Positions 25,404-34,788 of a DNA stretch of 64,000 bases are shown piece by piece; position 1 is the first letter of the stretch; each line of letters opens with the position of its first letter. The DNA is taken from positions 124,001 to 188,000 of the forward strand of contig QFOD01000003.1 of the NCBI GenBank assembly GCA_003241055.1. Reading direction: 5' to 3'. Under the pieces are notes generated by a model. It searched no databases, had not been told where the DNA came from, and saw nothing but the letters and a program-made list of their open reading frames with translations. The position numbers and the translations under genes were made by a program. Source of the DNA: Roseateles depolymerans. GTDB lineage: Bacteria; Pseudomonadota; Gammaproteobacteria; Burkholderiales; Burkholderiaceae_C.

Positions 25404-25710
25404 GAATCCCAACTGCTTTATTGATCAATCCGGTCTGATGTCTCCGGTTGTCATCGAAGGTCGTCTGTGCGACTCGATCAAGTCTATCGATTTGAATGTG
25501 AAGTTTTGGGGTCAGGTCTGCATGCTTTGCGTTGCCTAACCTGCAAATCAGACGGGCTGCGGAATTTTTCGCAATTGAGGACTGTTTGTGTGCGTGGCGA
25601 TGGCAAGGCTTGACCCCAGGGAGCCTGGGGGAATGTGCGCCGCTAGCCGGGGCAGGAGGGGCCGCCCGAGGCGACTCAGTCGCGCATGGGCAGGCGACAC
25701 GCGGCCTGCT
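25404..25710. other. Intergenic region between tamB and the chemoreceptor gene
   Basis: In these 307 bases I see no gene. A dyad TCGAT-N7-ATCGA (25474-25490) lies upstream of the chemoreceptor start and could be an operator. A 7-bp hairpin CCCCAGG-GAG-CCTGGGG (25614-25630) lies downstream of tamB; it has no T tract. The stretch nearest the chemoreceptor is AT-richer and should carry its promoter. Confidence 0.5.
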
Positions 25711-28700
25711 TCAGTCCCATTTCCACTGCCAGATCAGGTCCAGCGCGTTGTCGTCACCAGATTGCGCGCGCAGCGTGAAGCGCTGGGCGATGCGGTAGAT
25801 CAGCTGCCAGCTGCCGGTGGTGGCGTTGAGGCTGCGCTCGTAGCCCACATACCAGTGGCGCGACAGCTGCTTGCCCAGGCGCACGATGGTGGCGCGGGTG
25901 TCGTCATCGGACTGCCCCAGCGACAGCTCGTCCAGCCCCAGGCCCTTGATGGCGCGGCCGGTCAGGCCCTCGCCCTCGCCGGCCAGCAGGGCGACGGCGG
26001 CACGCTGCAGCAGGGCGGTGTCGGTGCGGCCCAGGCCGTCGGGGCCACGGCCCAGCAACAGCCAGGAGAGCTTGTCGGTGTCGGCCATCTCGGGCTCGGA
26101 ATACAGACTCACGCGCGGCGACAGCGCCGTGCCGCTGACCCGCACGCCGACCCGCGTGTCCAGGTTGGGGCGCACGGCCAGCAGGTCCAGCGCGGGGTTG
26201 TCCAGTGCGCCCGTGAAGCTCAGGTCGCCGCGCTCGATCTCCAGCTTCTGGCCGTAGGCCGCGTACTGGCCGCCGGCCACGCTGAGCCGGCCGGTCAGCC
26301 GCGGCGGCGGCGTGCCCTGCTGGGCCAGTTGCAGCTGGCCGCGGACATGCGCCGACAGGCCGCGGCCGCGCAGCTGGAAGGCGTCGCCGAAATCCAGCCC
26401 CAGCTTCACCTGCACCTTGCGGGCCGAGGGCGCCGCAGGGCTCGTGGCCGGGGCCCCGGCCTGGGGTGATGGGCGGGGCCCGCGCAGCACTGTCACATCG
26501 TCGGCCAGGGCCGGCGCATCCGCGCGGCTGACGTCGATTAGACCCTCGTCGGCCCGCAACTGGCCCTCCAGCTGCAGACCCTCGCGCTCCAGCGTCAGGC
26601 GCGCCTGCCCGCTGGCCACCACGCGGCGGTCCACGCGGGACAGCACGCGCAGCTTGTCGAGCGTGAACTGCAGGTCCGCATGAGGCTGCTCGCCCAGCTC
26701 GGCCTGGCCGCTGGCCCGCAGCCAGCCGTCGCCCCCGCGGGCCTCGAGCTGCTTGAGCTCTGCACGGCGGCCCCCCAGTTCCAGCAGGAAGCGGCCGCTG
26801 TTGAAGTCCACGCCATAGAGCAGGTGGCGCAGCGCTAGATCCGACCCCTCGGCGCGGCCCCGCAACTCGGGTGCGCCCAGCCGGCCGCCCAGTTGCACAT
26901 CGGCCGCCAGGCGCCCGCCCAGGCGCCATCCGGCCGGCACCCAGACGCCCCAGTTCGACAGGTTGGCCACGTTGGCCTGCAGCACCCCTTCGATGGGCGT
27001 GGCGGCATCGGGCCAGGGGCCGCTCGGGCGCAGCGTCAGCGCGCCGGACAGGCCGCCCAGCTCGGCGCCCGCCAGGCCCTGGCCGATCTGCCAGACCCCG
27101 TCCCGCACCCCCAGCGCCAGCCGCAGGTCGGTGAGGTGCAGCGGGTGGGGGCCGAATTCGTCGGTCACCTGCAGGTCGCCCTGCTGGCGCTCCAGCAGCA
27201 TCTCGCCGCTCAGTCGGTCGGTCAGCACCAGGTCGACATGGCCGGCCACGCGAAGGTCGCCGCCCCAGCCAAACTCGGGCTGCCAGCGGGCCAGCCAGGG
27301 CGCCACGGCCAGCGACTCCAGTTCCAGCTGGAGCTCGGCCCGCGGCGCATCGCCACCGCGCCAGTTCAGCGCCTGCCAGCGCACGAAGGCGCCGCCCAGC
27401 TCGGCCCGCCCCGGGGCCAGTGCAATGCCGGCCTCTCTGCCGGGGGGCAGGTCCAGCTTCAGGGCCAGATCGCTGGCGTTCAGCAACGGTGGCAGGCCGG
27501 CGCGCAGCGGGCCCAGCTGCAGCGTGGCGACGCGCCCCTGCCAGCCACTGGCGGGCTGCCAGCCACCGGTGGCCTCGGCGCGTGCGTTCAGCAGCCAGTC
27601 CGTGCCGGCACGGCCGCCGGGCGGGGGCAGGCGGCCCTCGGCGCTCAGCGTCAGCCGGTGGGCGGCCAGGCTGCCCTGCAGGTCGATCTGCAGCTGGGTC
27701 AGCCGGCCACTCGGATGGCGCAGGCCCTGCAGCTGGGCCTGCAGCGCCAGTGCGGCGTCGGGGTTGCGCAGAGCGGGCAGCGTCCAGCGCAGCGTGGCCT
27801 GGTCCAGGCTCAGGTCGCCCAGCGCCAGGCCGCTGGCGCGGCCGTGACCCTGGCTGGCGAACTGCCAGCCGGCCTTGGGGTCGCGCTCAAGCTGGAAATC
27901 GCCCGCCAGCTCGGCGCTGCCGGCCGGTGCAGGCTGGCAGAACAGGGCCAGCAGCGGCGCGAGTTCCTTCAGCGCCCGGGCCTGCAGGTCCAGGTGGCCC
28001 TGCGCGTGAGCGGCCTGCGGTTGGGCATCCCCCTGCGCCTGCAACTGGCTGCTGCCGAGCTGGGCCTGCAGCTCGAAGCGGGCTGGCGTGCGGGCGCTGT
28101 CGCGGGCCAGCAGTACATGGCCCTGCAGCGGCAGGCCGGCAAGCTGGCTGGCCGGCAGTTGTGCATCGAGCCGACCGCTGAGGTCGGTCAGCGTGCTGCC
28201 GCGCAGCTGCAGCCGCGCGTCGGCATTCAGCCGGGTGGGGTTGGGCAGGCGGGCCCAGGGCGATCCCGGCGCGCCGTGCCAGAGCAGGCGCGGATCGAGG
28301 TCGCGCATGCGCAGCGTGAGCTCGGCCTGGCCGGGCAGCTGCACGCGGCCCTGGGCCGCCAGCTCGGCACCGGCCGCGGCCAGGCGCAGTGTCTGGATGT
28401 TCCAGGTCTGGCCCTGGCCGCTCAGGCCGGCCTGCAGCTGCAGAGGCTGCCCAGCGATCTGGCCGCGCAGGTCCAGCGCCGCCGTCAGTGGCTGCCCGGC
28501 ACCACCGGACAGGGTCAGCGGCCCGTCCAGCCGCGCCGCGCTGGCGCGGGCGTCCAGCGCCTCCGGCCGCAGGTCGCTGACGCGGGCGTCCAGGTGCCAG
28601 CGCCCGTCGGCCTCGTGGCGGCCCTGGCCGGTGATGCTGGCGCCGCCGCTCAGCTCGGCCTGCAGCTGGGTCAGGCGCAGCTGGGTGGGCTGGTCCGGGC

Positions 28701-29688
28701 GGCCGTTGAGGGCCAGTCGCAGCGACTGCACGGGCAGCTGGCCCTGATCCCAGCGGCCGGCGGCGCCGTTGTGCAGCTCCAGTGCCAGCAGGGCCTCGGC
28801 GCCGGGCTGCTCGCCGCCGGCCAGATGGACCTGGCCGGTGAGCGCGGTACGTGGCCAGGCCGGGTGCAGTGCGGCGAGATTCAGGTCCTGCGCCTGGGCG
28901 TCCAGCGTCTGCACCGGCCAGGCGGTGAACGGCAGCAGCTGGGCCTCCAGCTTCAGCGTCTGGCGGGCAGCCTGCAGCTCCGCACCGAGCTTGAGCGAGG
29001 CCAGCGGGCCGTCGGCGCGGGCCTGGCCGGCCCAGGCGAAGTCGGCGCCCTCGGTGGAGGCCAGGTCCAGCCGGGCGTGGGTGACCAGCGGGGCCTGCGT
29101 GCCGACCTGGGCGCTGCCTCGCAGCTGCAGCTGCTGCCAGCGCAGGGACTGCAGCTCGATGCGGTGCTCGCCCTGCCGGGCCAGCAGCACGCGGCCCTGC
29201 AGACCGGTCATCGGCGCCTGCCCCGCGATCTCCAGCCGCGCCAGCTGCACGCTGTCCAGGGTGACAGCGACGGGCGAGGCGAGGTCGGTTGGCGTCGTGC
29301 TCGGGGTGTCGCTGTGCTGCAGCTGCAGGCGCGCGGTGTCGGCCGCGAGCCGGCGTGCATGCAGCGTCAGCGTGCCGGGTTGCAGGGTCAGGCCTTGCCA
29401 GCTCAGGCCGAGCAGCTGCAGCTGGCCGCTGCCCCAGTCGACGCGCAGCTCGCGGGCCGAGAAGTCGCCCAACAGCGAGCCCTGCGCGTCGCGCACCACC
29501 AGGCCCGGCACGCGCTGCTGCAGCTGGCCCAGCAGCCAGGCCGTGCCGGGCGCGGTCTTCAGCGTCCAGGCCAGGCCCGCACCGGCGCCGGCCAGCAGCG
29601 CGAGCAGCCCGGCGGCCAGCGCCAGGCCGACGCGGCGGCGGCGCGGGGCCGGCGTGGGCGAGTCGGGTGCAGGCGTGGCGGGCGGCAT
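25711..29688 (-). CDS. tamB: Translocation and assembly module subunit TamB
   Basis: A 1325-residue inner-membrane-anchored protein that spans the periplasm. The anchor helix is at about residues 20-45 (VGLALAAGLLALLAGAGAGL), followed by a very long beta-rich region of repeated amphipathic strands (the hydrophobic-groove type shared with AsmA/VPS13-like lipid bridges) and the C-terminal TamB/DUF490 domain from about residue 1000 (VSGTALSPRVSLYSEPEM, DKLSWLLLGR, RIAQRFTLRAQSG) ending in WQWKWD. The start is ATG 29688, sharing one base with the tamA stop (TGATG). It works with TamA in moving phospholipids and/or outer-membrane proteins. The forward strand also stays open here, but that is a compositional shadow. 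Confidence 0.93.
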   Translation of the reverse strand: MPPATPAPDSPTPAPRRRRVGLALAAGLLALLAGAGAGLAWTLKTAPGTAWLLGQLQQRVPGLVVRDAQGSLLGDFSARELRVDWGSGQLQLLGLSWQGLTLQPGTLTLHARRLAADTARLQLQHSDTPSTTPTDLASPVAVTLDSVQLARLEIAGQAPMTGLQGRVLLARQGEHRIELQSLRWQQLQLRGSAQVGTQAPLVTHARLDLASTEGADFAWAGQARADGPLASLKLGAELQAARQTLKLEAQLLPFTAWPVQTLDAQAQDLNLAALHPAWPRTALTGQVHLAGGEQPGAEALLALELHNGAAGRWDQGQLPVQSLRLALNGRPDQPTQLRLTQLQAELSGGASITGQGRHEADGRWHLDARVSDLRPEALDARASAARLDGPLTLSGGAGQPLTAALDLRGQIAGQPLQLQAGLSGQGQTWNIQTLRLAAAGAELAAQGRVQLPGQAELTLRMRDLDPRLLWHGAPGSPWARLPNPTRLNADARLQLRGSTLTDLSGRLDAQLPASQLAGLPLQGHVLLARDSARTPARFELQAQLGSSQLQAQGDAQPQAAHAQGHLDLQARALKELAPLLALFCQPAPAGSAELAGDFQLERDPKAGWQFASQGHGRASGLALGDLSLDQATLRWTLPALRNPDAALALQAQLQGLRHPSGRLTQLQIDLQGSLAAHRLTLSAEGRLPPPGGRAGTDWLLNARAEATGGWQPASGWQGRVATLQLGPLRAGLPPLLNASDLALKLDLPPGREAGIALAPGRAELGGAFVRWQALNWRGGDAPRAELQLELESLAVAPWLARWQPEFGWGGDLRVAGHVDLVLTDRLSGEMLLERQQGDLQVTDEFGPHPLHLTDLRLALGVRDGVWQIGQGLAGAELGGLSGALTLRPSGPWPDAATPIEGVLQANVANLSNWGVWVPAGWRLGGRLAADVQLGGRLGAPELRGRAEGSDLALRHLLYGVDFNSGRFLLELGGRRAELKQLEARGGDGWLRASGQAELGEQPHADLQFTLDKLRVLSRVDRRVVASGQARLTLEREGLQLEGQLRADEGLIDVSRADAPALADDVTVLRGPRPSPQAGAPATSPAAPSARKVQVKLGLDFGDAFQLRGRGLSAHVRGQLQLAQQGTPPPRLTGRLSVAGGQYAAYGQKLEIERGDLSFTGALDNPALDLLAVRPNLDTRVGVRVSGTALSPRVSLYSEPEMADTDKLSWLLLGRGPDGLGRTDTALLQRAAVALLAGEGEGLTGRAIKGLGLDELSLGQSDDDTRATIVRLGKQLSRHWYVGYERSLNATTGSWQLIYRIAQRFTLRAQSGDDNALDLIWQWKWD

Positions 29689-31529
29689 CACAGTGCGATC
29701 CCCACGGAGAAGTGCAGGCGCCAGCGACCGGTTTCCTGCGCGCGGGCCAGGTCCACGCGCAGCGGGCCGACGGGGCTGCGCCAGCGCACGCCGGCGCCCC
29801 AGCCGATGACGGGCGAGTAGTCCTGCCAGCGCGAGGCCGCGTTGCCCGCGTCCACGAACAGGGCGCCCCACAGGCTGGGCATGCTCATCGAGAAGGGGCG
29901 GGCGATCTCCAGGCTGCCGGTGCCCAGCACGCGGCCGCCCACGGTCACGCCGTTGCGCTGCGGCCCCAGGGTGTTGTAGCCGTAGCCGCGCACCGAGTCG
30001 TCGCCGCCGGCGCGCAGCAGCAGCTTCTCGGGCACGCCGACGCGGTCCGACGTGACGACCTGGGCCACCTCCAGGCGCGCGCTGCCATACCAGTGCAGGC
30101 TCAGCGGGCGGTAGGCGCCCAGCTTGAGCTGCAGGCGGCCGAACACGCCGCGGCGGGCATCGGACGCATCCGCCATGCCCAGCCCCACCAGTGCCAGGCC
30201 CTGGTGGCCGTCGGTGGGCAGCAGCGTGCTGTCCAGGCGGCGGCGTATCCACTGCTGGTTGATGGACACCGCGTGGCTGGTGCTGACGGTGCTGGCGATG
30301 GTCTCGCGCGAGCGCAGCAGCTCCACATAGCTGAGGCGTTCGTCCTGCGTGGATTCGTAGAGACGGCCCAGGCGCAGGCCCAGGTTGGTGTCGTCCTGCC
30401 CGCCGCTGCGGTCCTGCTCGTACTGCATGGACGCCAGGCTGCGGTGCAGGTCGGGCTGGGGGTGGGAGCTGATCTCGAACTCGGCGCCGCGCACGTCGCG
30501 GCCCAGCTCCAGTTTGCTGCGGGCGCGCAGCGGCAGGCCGAAGGGGCGCCGGTGCAGGTGCTCCACGCTGATGTGCTGGCCGGTGTTGGCGTTGTAGCCC
30601 AGTGCCACCGTGGCCTGCTGCAACTGGGCCTCGCGCAGCGTCACCAGCACGGGGCTGCGGCCGTCGGCGTCCACGCTGTCGCTCAGCAGCTGCACCCGCA
30701 CGGCGTCGAACAGCTGGGTCTTGGCCAGGCGCTCCTGGAACTCCGCCAGGCGCAGCTCGGTGTAGGGGTCGCCGGGGTCGTAGCCCGACAGTCGCTCCAC
30801 GGTCTGGCGGCTCTGCTTGTCCAGCCCTTCGATGCGCAGCTCGCCCAGGCGCGCGCGGGCGCCGCTGTCCATCACCAGTTGCAGCTGGGCCTCGTGGGTG
30901 TCGGGGTCGACCTGGGCGGCGGTGTCGCCCCAGCGGGCCAGCGGGAAGCCGCCGGTGCGGGCGCGGACCAGCAGGTCGTTCTTGCCGGCCGCCCATTGCG
31001 ACTGCGTGAAGGCCGCGCCCACCGGCAGCGGCCAGGCGCGGCGCAGGCTGTCGCGCAGCGCGGCCGCGTCGTCTGCGGCCAGGCCCTGTTCGAATTCCAG
31101 CTTCAGCGTGCCGACCTTGGTGCGCGGGCCGGCCTTCACGTTCACCAGCACGCGGGTCTCGCCGCCGTCGCTGCCCTCGGCGCGGCGGGCCTGCACCTCG
31201 GCGTTGAAGAAGCCCTCGGTCTCCAGCAGCGCCTGGGCCTGGGCCGGCGTGGCTGCGATCAGGCGGGCGAGTTCGCTGCGGTTCAGTGCGGCGGCGCTGG
31301 CGCGGTAGCGGGCCAGGTCCAGATGCTGGTGCAGCAGCGTGGCCAGCGTGCCGCCGGGATCCTCGTCGACCGTGATGTCCAGCCGGTAGGCCTCGTTCTC
31401 GCCATCGTCCGCGGCCGAAGCAGCGGCGGCTGGCGCGGCCACCTCCGGCGCGGCCGGGCGCGTGGCGCAGCCGGCGAGCATCAGTGCGGACAACAGCAGG
31501 GCGCCGGACAGCGCCTGGAGACCCCTCAT
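29688..31529 (-). CDS. tamA: TamA-like outer-membrane assembly protein with lipoprotein-type signal
   Basis: A 613-residue Omp85-family protein: N-terminal POTRA repeats (about 60-300; LARLIAATPAQAQALLETEGFF is a POTRA helix) and a C-terminal 16-strand barrel with the surface/barrel motif VRGYGYNTLGPQ and a final HFSVGIAL. With start ATG 31529 the signal peptide ends in LMLAGCATRP, a good lipobox, which is not expected for the E. coli type. The ATG overlaps the VWA gene stop (ATGA), and the stop overlaps tamB, so three proteins are coupled. The frame is open further upstream, but that region is inside the VWA gene. Confidence 0.92.
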   Translation of the reverse strand: MRGLQALSGALLLSALMLAGCATRPAAPEVAAPAAAASAADDGENEAYRLDITVDEDPGGTLATLLHQHLDLARYRASAAALNRSELARLIAATPAQAQALLETEGFFNAEVQARRAEGSDGGETRVLVNVKAGPRTKVGTLKLEFEQGLAADDAAALRDSLRRAWPLPVGAAFTQSQWAAGKNDLLVRARTGGFPLARWGDTAAQVDPDTHEAQLQLVMDSGARARLGELRIEGLDKQSRQTVERLSGYDPGDPYTELRLAEFQERLAKTQLFDAVRVQLLSDSVDADGRSPVLVTLREAQLQQATVALGYNANTGQHISVEHLHRRPFGLPLRARSKLELGRDVRGAEFEISSHPQPDLHRSLASMQYEQDRSGGQDDTNLGLRLGRLYESTQDERLSYVELLRSRETIASTVSTSHAVSINQQWIRRRLDSTLLPTDGHQGLALVGLGMADASDARRGVFGRLQLKLGAYRPLSLHWYGSARLEVAQVVTSDRVGVPEKLLLRAGGDDSVRGYGYNTLGPQRNGVTVGGRVLGTGSLEIARPFSMSMPSLWGALFVDAGNAASRWQDYSPVIGWGAGVRWRSPVGPLRVDLARAQETGRWRLHFSVGIAL

Positions 31530-32716
31530 TTGCTCAGCAGCCGCATCGCCCCTTCGAGCCCGGTCAGCGACAGCGGGAACATGCGCTGCGGCATCAGCTG
31601 CTGGATCAGCGCGATGCTCTGCCGGTACTGCCAGACGCCCTGCGGTTCGGGGTTGATCCAGGCGTGCTTGGGGAAGGCGCGGGTGAGCCGTTGCAGCCAC
31701 TCGGCGCCGGTCTCCTCGTTGCTGTACTCGACGCTGCCGCCGGGCTGCAGGATCTCGTAGGGGCTCATGGTGGCGTCGCCCACGAAGATCAGCTTGTAGT
31801 CGCGGTTGTACTTGTGGATCAGGTCCCAGGTGCCCAGTTTCTCGGCGAAGCGGCGGCGGTTGTTCTTCCAGACGAAGTCGTAGACGCAGTTGTGGAAGTA
31901 ATAGAACTCCAGATGCTTGAACTCGCTCTTGCAGGCGGAGAACAGCTCTTCCACGCGGTGGATGTGCTCGTCCATGGTGCCGCCCACGTCCATCAGCAGC
32001 AGCACCTTGACCTTGTTGTGACGCTCTGGCTGCATGCGGATGTCCAGCATGCCGGCGTTGGCGGCCGTGCCGTGGATGGTGCCGTCCAGGTCCAGCTCAA
32101 GGTCTGAGCCCTCGCGGGCGAAGCGGCGCAGCCGGCGCAGCGCGACCTTGATGTTTCGCGTGCCCAGCTCCAGCGTGTCGTCGTAGTCGCGGTAGGCGCG
32201 CTGCTCCCACACCTTGACGGCGGAGCGCTGGCCGCCCTTGCCGCCTATGCGCACGCCGGCCGGGTTGTAGCCTCCGTTGCCGAAGGGGCTGGTGCCGCCC
32301 GTGCCTATCCAGCGGTTGCCGCCCTCATGGCGTTCCTTCTGCTCCTCAAGGCGCTCCTTCAGCGTCTTCATCAGCTCGTCCCAGCCCATGGCCTCGATCG
32401 CGGCCTTCTGCTCGGGCGTGAGCTCCTTCTCCAGCGTCTTGCGCAGCCAGTCCAGCGGCACGTCGGCCTTGAAGTCGGTCAGCATCTCCACGCCCTTGAA
32501 GTAGGCGGAGAAGGCGCGGTCGAACTTGTCGTACTGGGTTTCGTCCTTGACCAGGGCCGTGCGGGCCAGGTGGTAGAAGTCGTCCAGGCTGGCCACGCCG
32601 CCCTGGTCGGCCCCGGCGATGACACCCGCCCTCAGCGCCTCGAGCAGCGTGAGGAACTCGGGCACCGTCACCTTGAGCTGGGCGGCGCGCAGCGTGTAGA
32701 AGAACTGGATCAGCAT
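31526..32716 (-). CDS. CoxE-like VWA domain protein
   Basis: A 396-residue cytosolic protein of the CoxE/VWA family that normally acts with a MoxR AAA+ ATPase as a chaperone pair. The N-terminal half is helical (FYTLRAAQLKVTVPEFLTLL), a middle Gly-rich stretch (GTGGTSPFGNGGYNPAG) follows, and the VWA domain starts at about 225 with a variant metal site VLLLMDVGGTMD. The typical Ser pair of DxSxS is here Gly-Gly-Thr, common in this family. The partner ATPase is encoded at 35745-36599 on the same strand. The stop overlaps the tamA start by four bases. Confidence 0.9.
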   Translation of the reverse strand: MLIQFFYTLRAAQLKVTVPEFLTLLEALRAGVIAGADQGGVASLDDFYHLARTALVKDETQYDKFDRAFSAYFKGVEMLTDFKADVPLDWLRKTLEKELTPEQKAAIEAMGWDELMKTLKERLEEQKERHEGGNRWIGTGGTSPFGNGGYNPAGVRIGGKGGQRSAVKVWEQRAYRDYDDTLELGTRNIKVALRRLRRFAREGSDLELDLDGTIHGTAANAGMLDIRMQPERHNKVKVLLLMDVGGTMDEHIHRVEELFSACKSEFKHLEFYYFHNCVYDFVWKNNRRRFAEKLGTWDLIHKYNRDYKLIFVGDATMSPYEILQPGGSVEYSNEETGAEWLQRLTRAFPKHAWINPEPQGVWQYRQSIALIQQLMPQRMFPLSLTGLEGAMRLLSK

Positions 32717-32731
32717 CGCGCGTCGATTATG

Positions 32732-32775
32732 GGCGGGAGCCGGTCAGCCTGCTGTGACCGGGTGCGTCTCCCGCC
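32732..32775. repeat. Nested hairpin element containing dispersed motif copy 2
   Basis: Outer arms GGCGGGAG (32732-32739) and CTCCCGCC (32768-32775) enclose inner arms CCGGTCA (32740-32746) and TGACCGG (32755-32761). The 15-base motif GGGTGCGTCTCCCGC (32760-32774), shared with 9780-9794, forms its right side. It lies between the S9 peptidase stop and the VWA start and could end or process the transcript. Confidence 0.6.
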
Positions 32776-32790
32776 GCGGCGGCTCGGTGT

Positions 32791-34788
32791 TCAGCGCTTG
32801 GCCGGCGCCCACTGCGCCAGCCAGCCGAAGTACTCGCCGTACCAGAGCTTGCTGTTGCGCGGCTTCAGCACCCAGTGGTTCTCGTCCGGGAACCACACCA
32901 GCCGGGCCGGCACGCCCAGGGCCTTGAGGGTGTTGTAGTAGGCCAGGCCCTGGGCGTCGGGCACGCGGTAATCCAGCGCGCCGTGCACCACCAGCGTGGG
33001 GGTCTTGAAGTGCTTGGCGAAGGCGTGCGGGCTCTGCGCGGCGATGCGGGCCGGGTCGTCCCAGTAGGCGGCGCCCAGTTCCTTGCGGTGCCAGTTGTAG
33101 GCGTCGTCGGCGAACATCGCCTGCCAGTCGTAGCAGCCGGCGTGGCACACATAGGCCTGGTAGCGGCCCGGCTTCACGTGCCCGTTCATCCACGCGACCA
33201 TGTAGCCGCCGTAGCTGCCGCCGGTGGCGACGACGCGCCTGGCGTCCACCCAGCGTTTCTTCAGCAGCCAGTCGGTGCCGGCCTCCACGTCCTGCAGCTC
33301 GTACTCGCCCCAGCGGCCGGTGATGCAGTCAAGGAACTCGTGGCCGAAGCTGGACGAGCCGTGGTAGTTCACGCAGGCCACCACATAGCCCTGCGCCGCG
33401 AAGGCCTGGTGGTTCCAGCGCCAGTGCCAGCTGTCGCCAAACGCCGTGTGCGGGCCGCCGTGGATGACCTGCATCACCGGCCACTTCTTCTTCGCGTCGA
33501 AGGCGGGCGGGTAGACCAGCCACATCTGCACCGCGTCGCCGCGTGCGCCGCGCACCTCCACCTCTTCGTGGCGGCCGAAGCGGTGGGCGGCCAGGCGGGC
33601 GTCGTTCAGCGCCTCGATGCGGCGCGAGCCGCCCGGCGCGTCGGCGTCCAGCACCGAGAGCTGCGGCGGGAACTGCACGCTGTCGTGATTCACGACGATG
33701 AAGTCGGCCGCGACGTCGAAGCTGCCGACGTGGCCGCCCTCGAACAGCAGGCCCACCTCGCGGTCGCCCAGGCCCAGCTCCCACAGGTGGCGCCGGCCGC
33801 GGTCTTCGGCCGCGAAGCGCACGGCCTGGTCGTCCTCGCGCCAGCGCAGCGGCGCAGCGACGATGCGATCCCAGCCCTCGCTGAACACGGCCCAGTGGCC
33901 CTGCTGGTCCAGCACCGCGAGCCGGTCCGGCTGGTTGTGGCCCTGGGCCTGGTGGCTGGCCAGGAAGGCCAGGTGCGCGCCCGCGTGGCTGTAGGCCGGC
34001 GCGTCGAAGTGCCAGCCCTTTTCCTGCAGCAGCACCTGCACCGTGCGGTTCTTGACCTCGATCTCGGCCAGTGCGAAGTCATTGCCCAGCGCCTTGTGCT
34101 CGGCCGGGTCGAAGGCGAACGCGATGCGGCGGCCGTCGGGCGCGATGTCGAAGCTGGTGGCGCCGGGCTCGGCGCGGCCCAGCTCCCAGGCCGTGCCCTC
34201 GAACAGGTCGCGGTGCTTGCCGCTGTCCACGTCCATCACGTGCAGGTGGGGCACCCGGCCCTGCGGCAGGTTGTGGTCCCAGTAGCGGTAGAGCGACTCG
34301 TCGGTGACCAGCGCGGTTTCCTTGCGGGCCTTAAAGTCCTTCAGCGCCGCGCCCTGCTCGGCGGCCTTGCGGTCGGGCCAGACCCAGGACACGAAGGCGA
34401 TGCGCCGGCCGTCGGGGAACCACTTGAACGCACCGACGCCGGTGGGCACGCTGCCGACGCGGCGGGCCTCGCCGCCGTCCGGCGCGATCACGTAGAGCTG
34501 GGGCTCCTCGTCCTTGAGGCCTTCCTGCTCGCGCCGGGCGACGAAGGCGATCAGGTCGCCGCGCGGGCTCCAGCGCGGGCTGCCGTCCTTGTCGCCGGCC
34601 TCGGTCAGGCGGCGCGGCTCGCCGCCCAGCGTGGAGAACAGCCACAGGCTGCTGCGGGCCTTGTTCTCGTCCATCGAGTAGGCCGTCACGGCGGCCACGG
34701 CCTGGGCGCCGTCGGGGCTCAGGCTGGGCTCGCCCAGGCGGTCCAGCGCCCACAGCGCGTCGACGTCAAAGGTCTTGGTCTTGCTCAT
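32791..34788 (-). CDS. S9 family prolyl oligopeptidase-type serine peptidase
   Basis: A 665-residue peptidase of the acylaminoacyl-peptidase/dipeptidyl-peptidase branch. The N-terminal two thirds form a TolB-like propeller (PRWSPRGDLIAF, FKWFPDGRRIAF). The catalytic alpha/beta-hydrolase domain starts at about 420, with the nucleophile in GGSYGGYMVAWM, Asp in HGALDYRVP and His in DENHWVLKP. No signal peptide is visible (MSKTKTFDVDALWALD), so it is cytosolic and probably trims oligopeptides. It directly abuts the GNAT gene. Its place in an operon with MoxR/VWA and TamAB is unexplained. Confidence 0.93.
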   Translation of the reverse strand: MSKTKTFDVDALWALDRLGEPSLSPDGAQAVAAVTAYSMDENKARSSLWLFSTLGGEPRRLTEAGDKDGSPRWSPRGDLIAFVARREQEGLKDEEPQLYVIAPDGGEARRVGSVPTGVGAFKWFPDGRRIAFVSWVWPDRKAAEQGAALKDFKARKETALVTDESLYRYWDHNLPQGRVPHLHVMDVDSGKHRDLFEGTAWELGRAEPGATSFDIAPDGRRIAFAFDPAEHKALGNDFALAEIEVKNRTVQVLLQEKGWHFDAPAYSHAGAHLAFLASHQAQGHNQPDRLAVLDQQGHWAVFSEGWDRIVAAPLRWREDDQAVRFAAEDRGRRHLWELGLGDREVGLLFEGGHVGSFDVAADFIVVNHDSVQFPPQLSVLDADAPGGSRRIEALNDARLAAHRFGRHEEVEVRGARGDAVQMWLVYPPAFDAKKKWPVMQVIHGGPHTAFGDSWHWRWNHQAFAAQGYVVACVNYHGSSSFGHEFLDCITGRWGEYELQDVEAGTDWLLKKRWVDARRVVATGGSYGGYMVAWMNGHVKPGRYQAYVCHAGCYDWQAMFADDAYNWHRKELGAAYWDDPARIAAQSPHAFAKHFKTPTLVVHGALDYRVPDAQGLAYYNTLKALGVPARLVWFPDENHWVLKPRNSKLWYGEYFGWLAQWAPAKR

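Noticed and set aside
26893..29820. A forward open frame of about 975 codons opposite tamB
   Set aside because: It is antisense to a clear TamB protein, is rich in Gln, Ala, Gly and Arg, and has no domain. High GC with strong third-position bias opens such frames.
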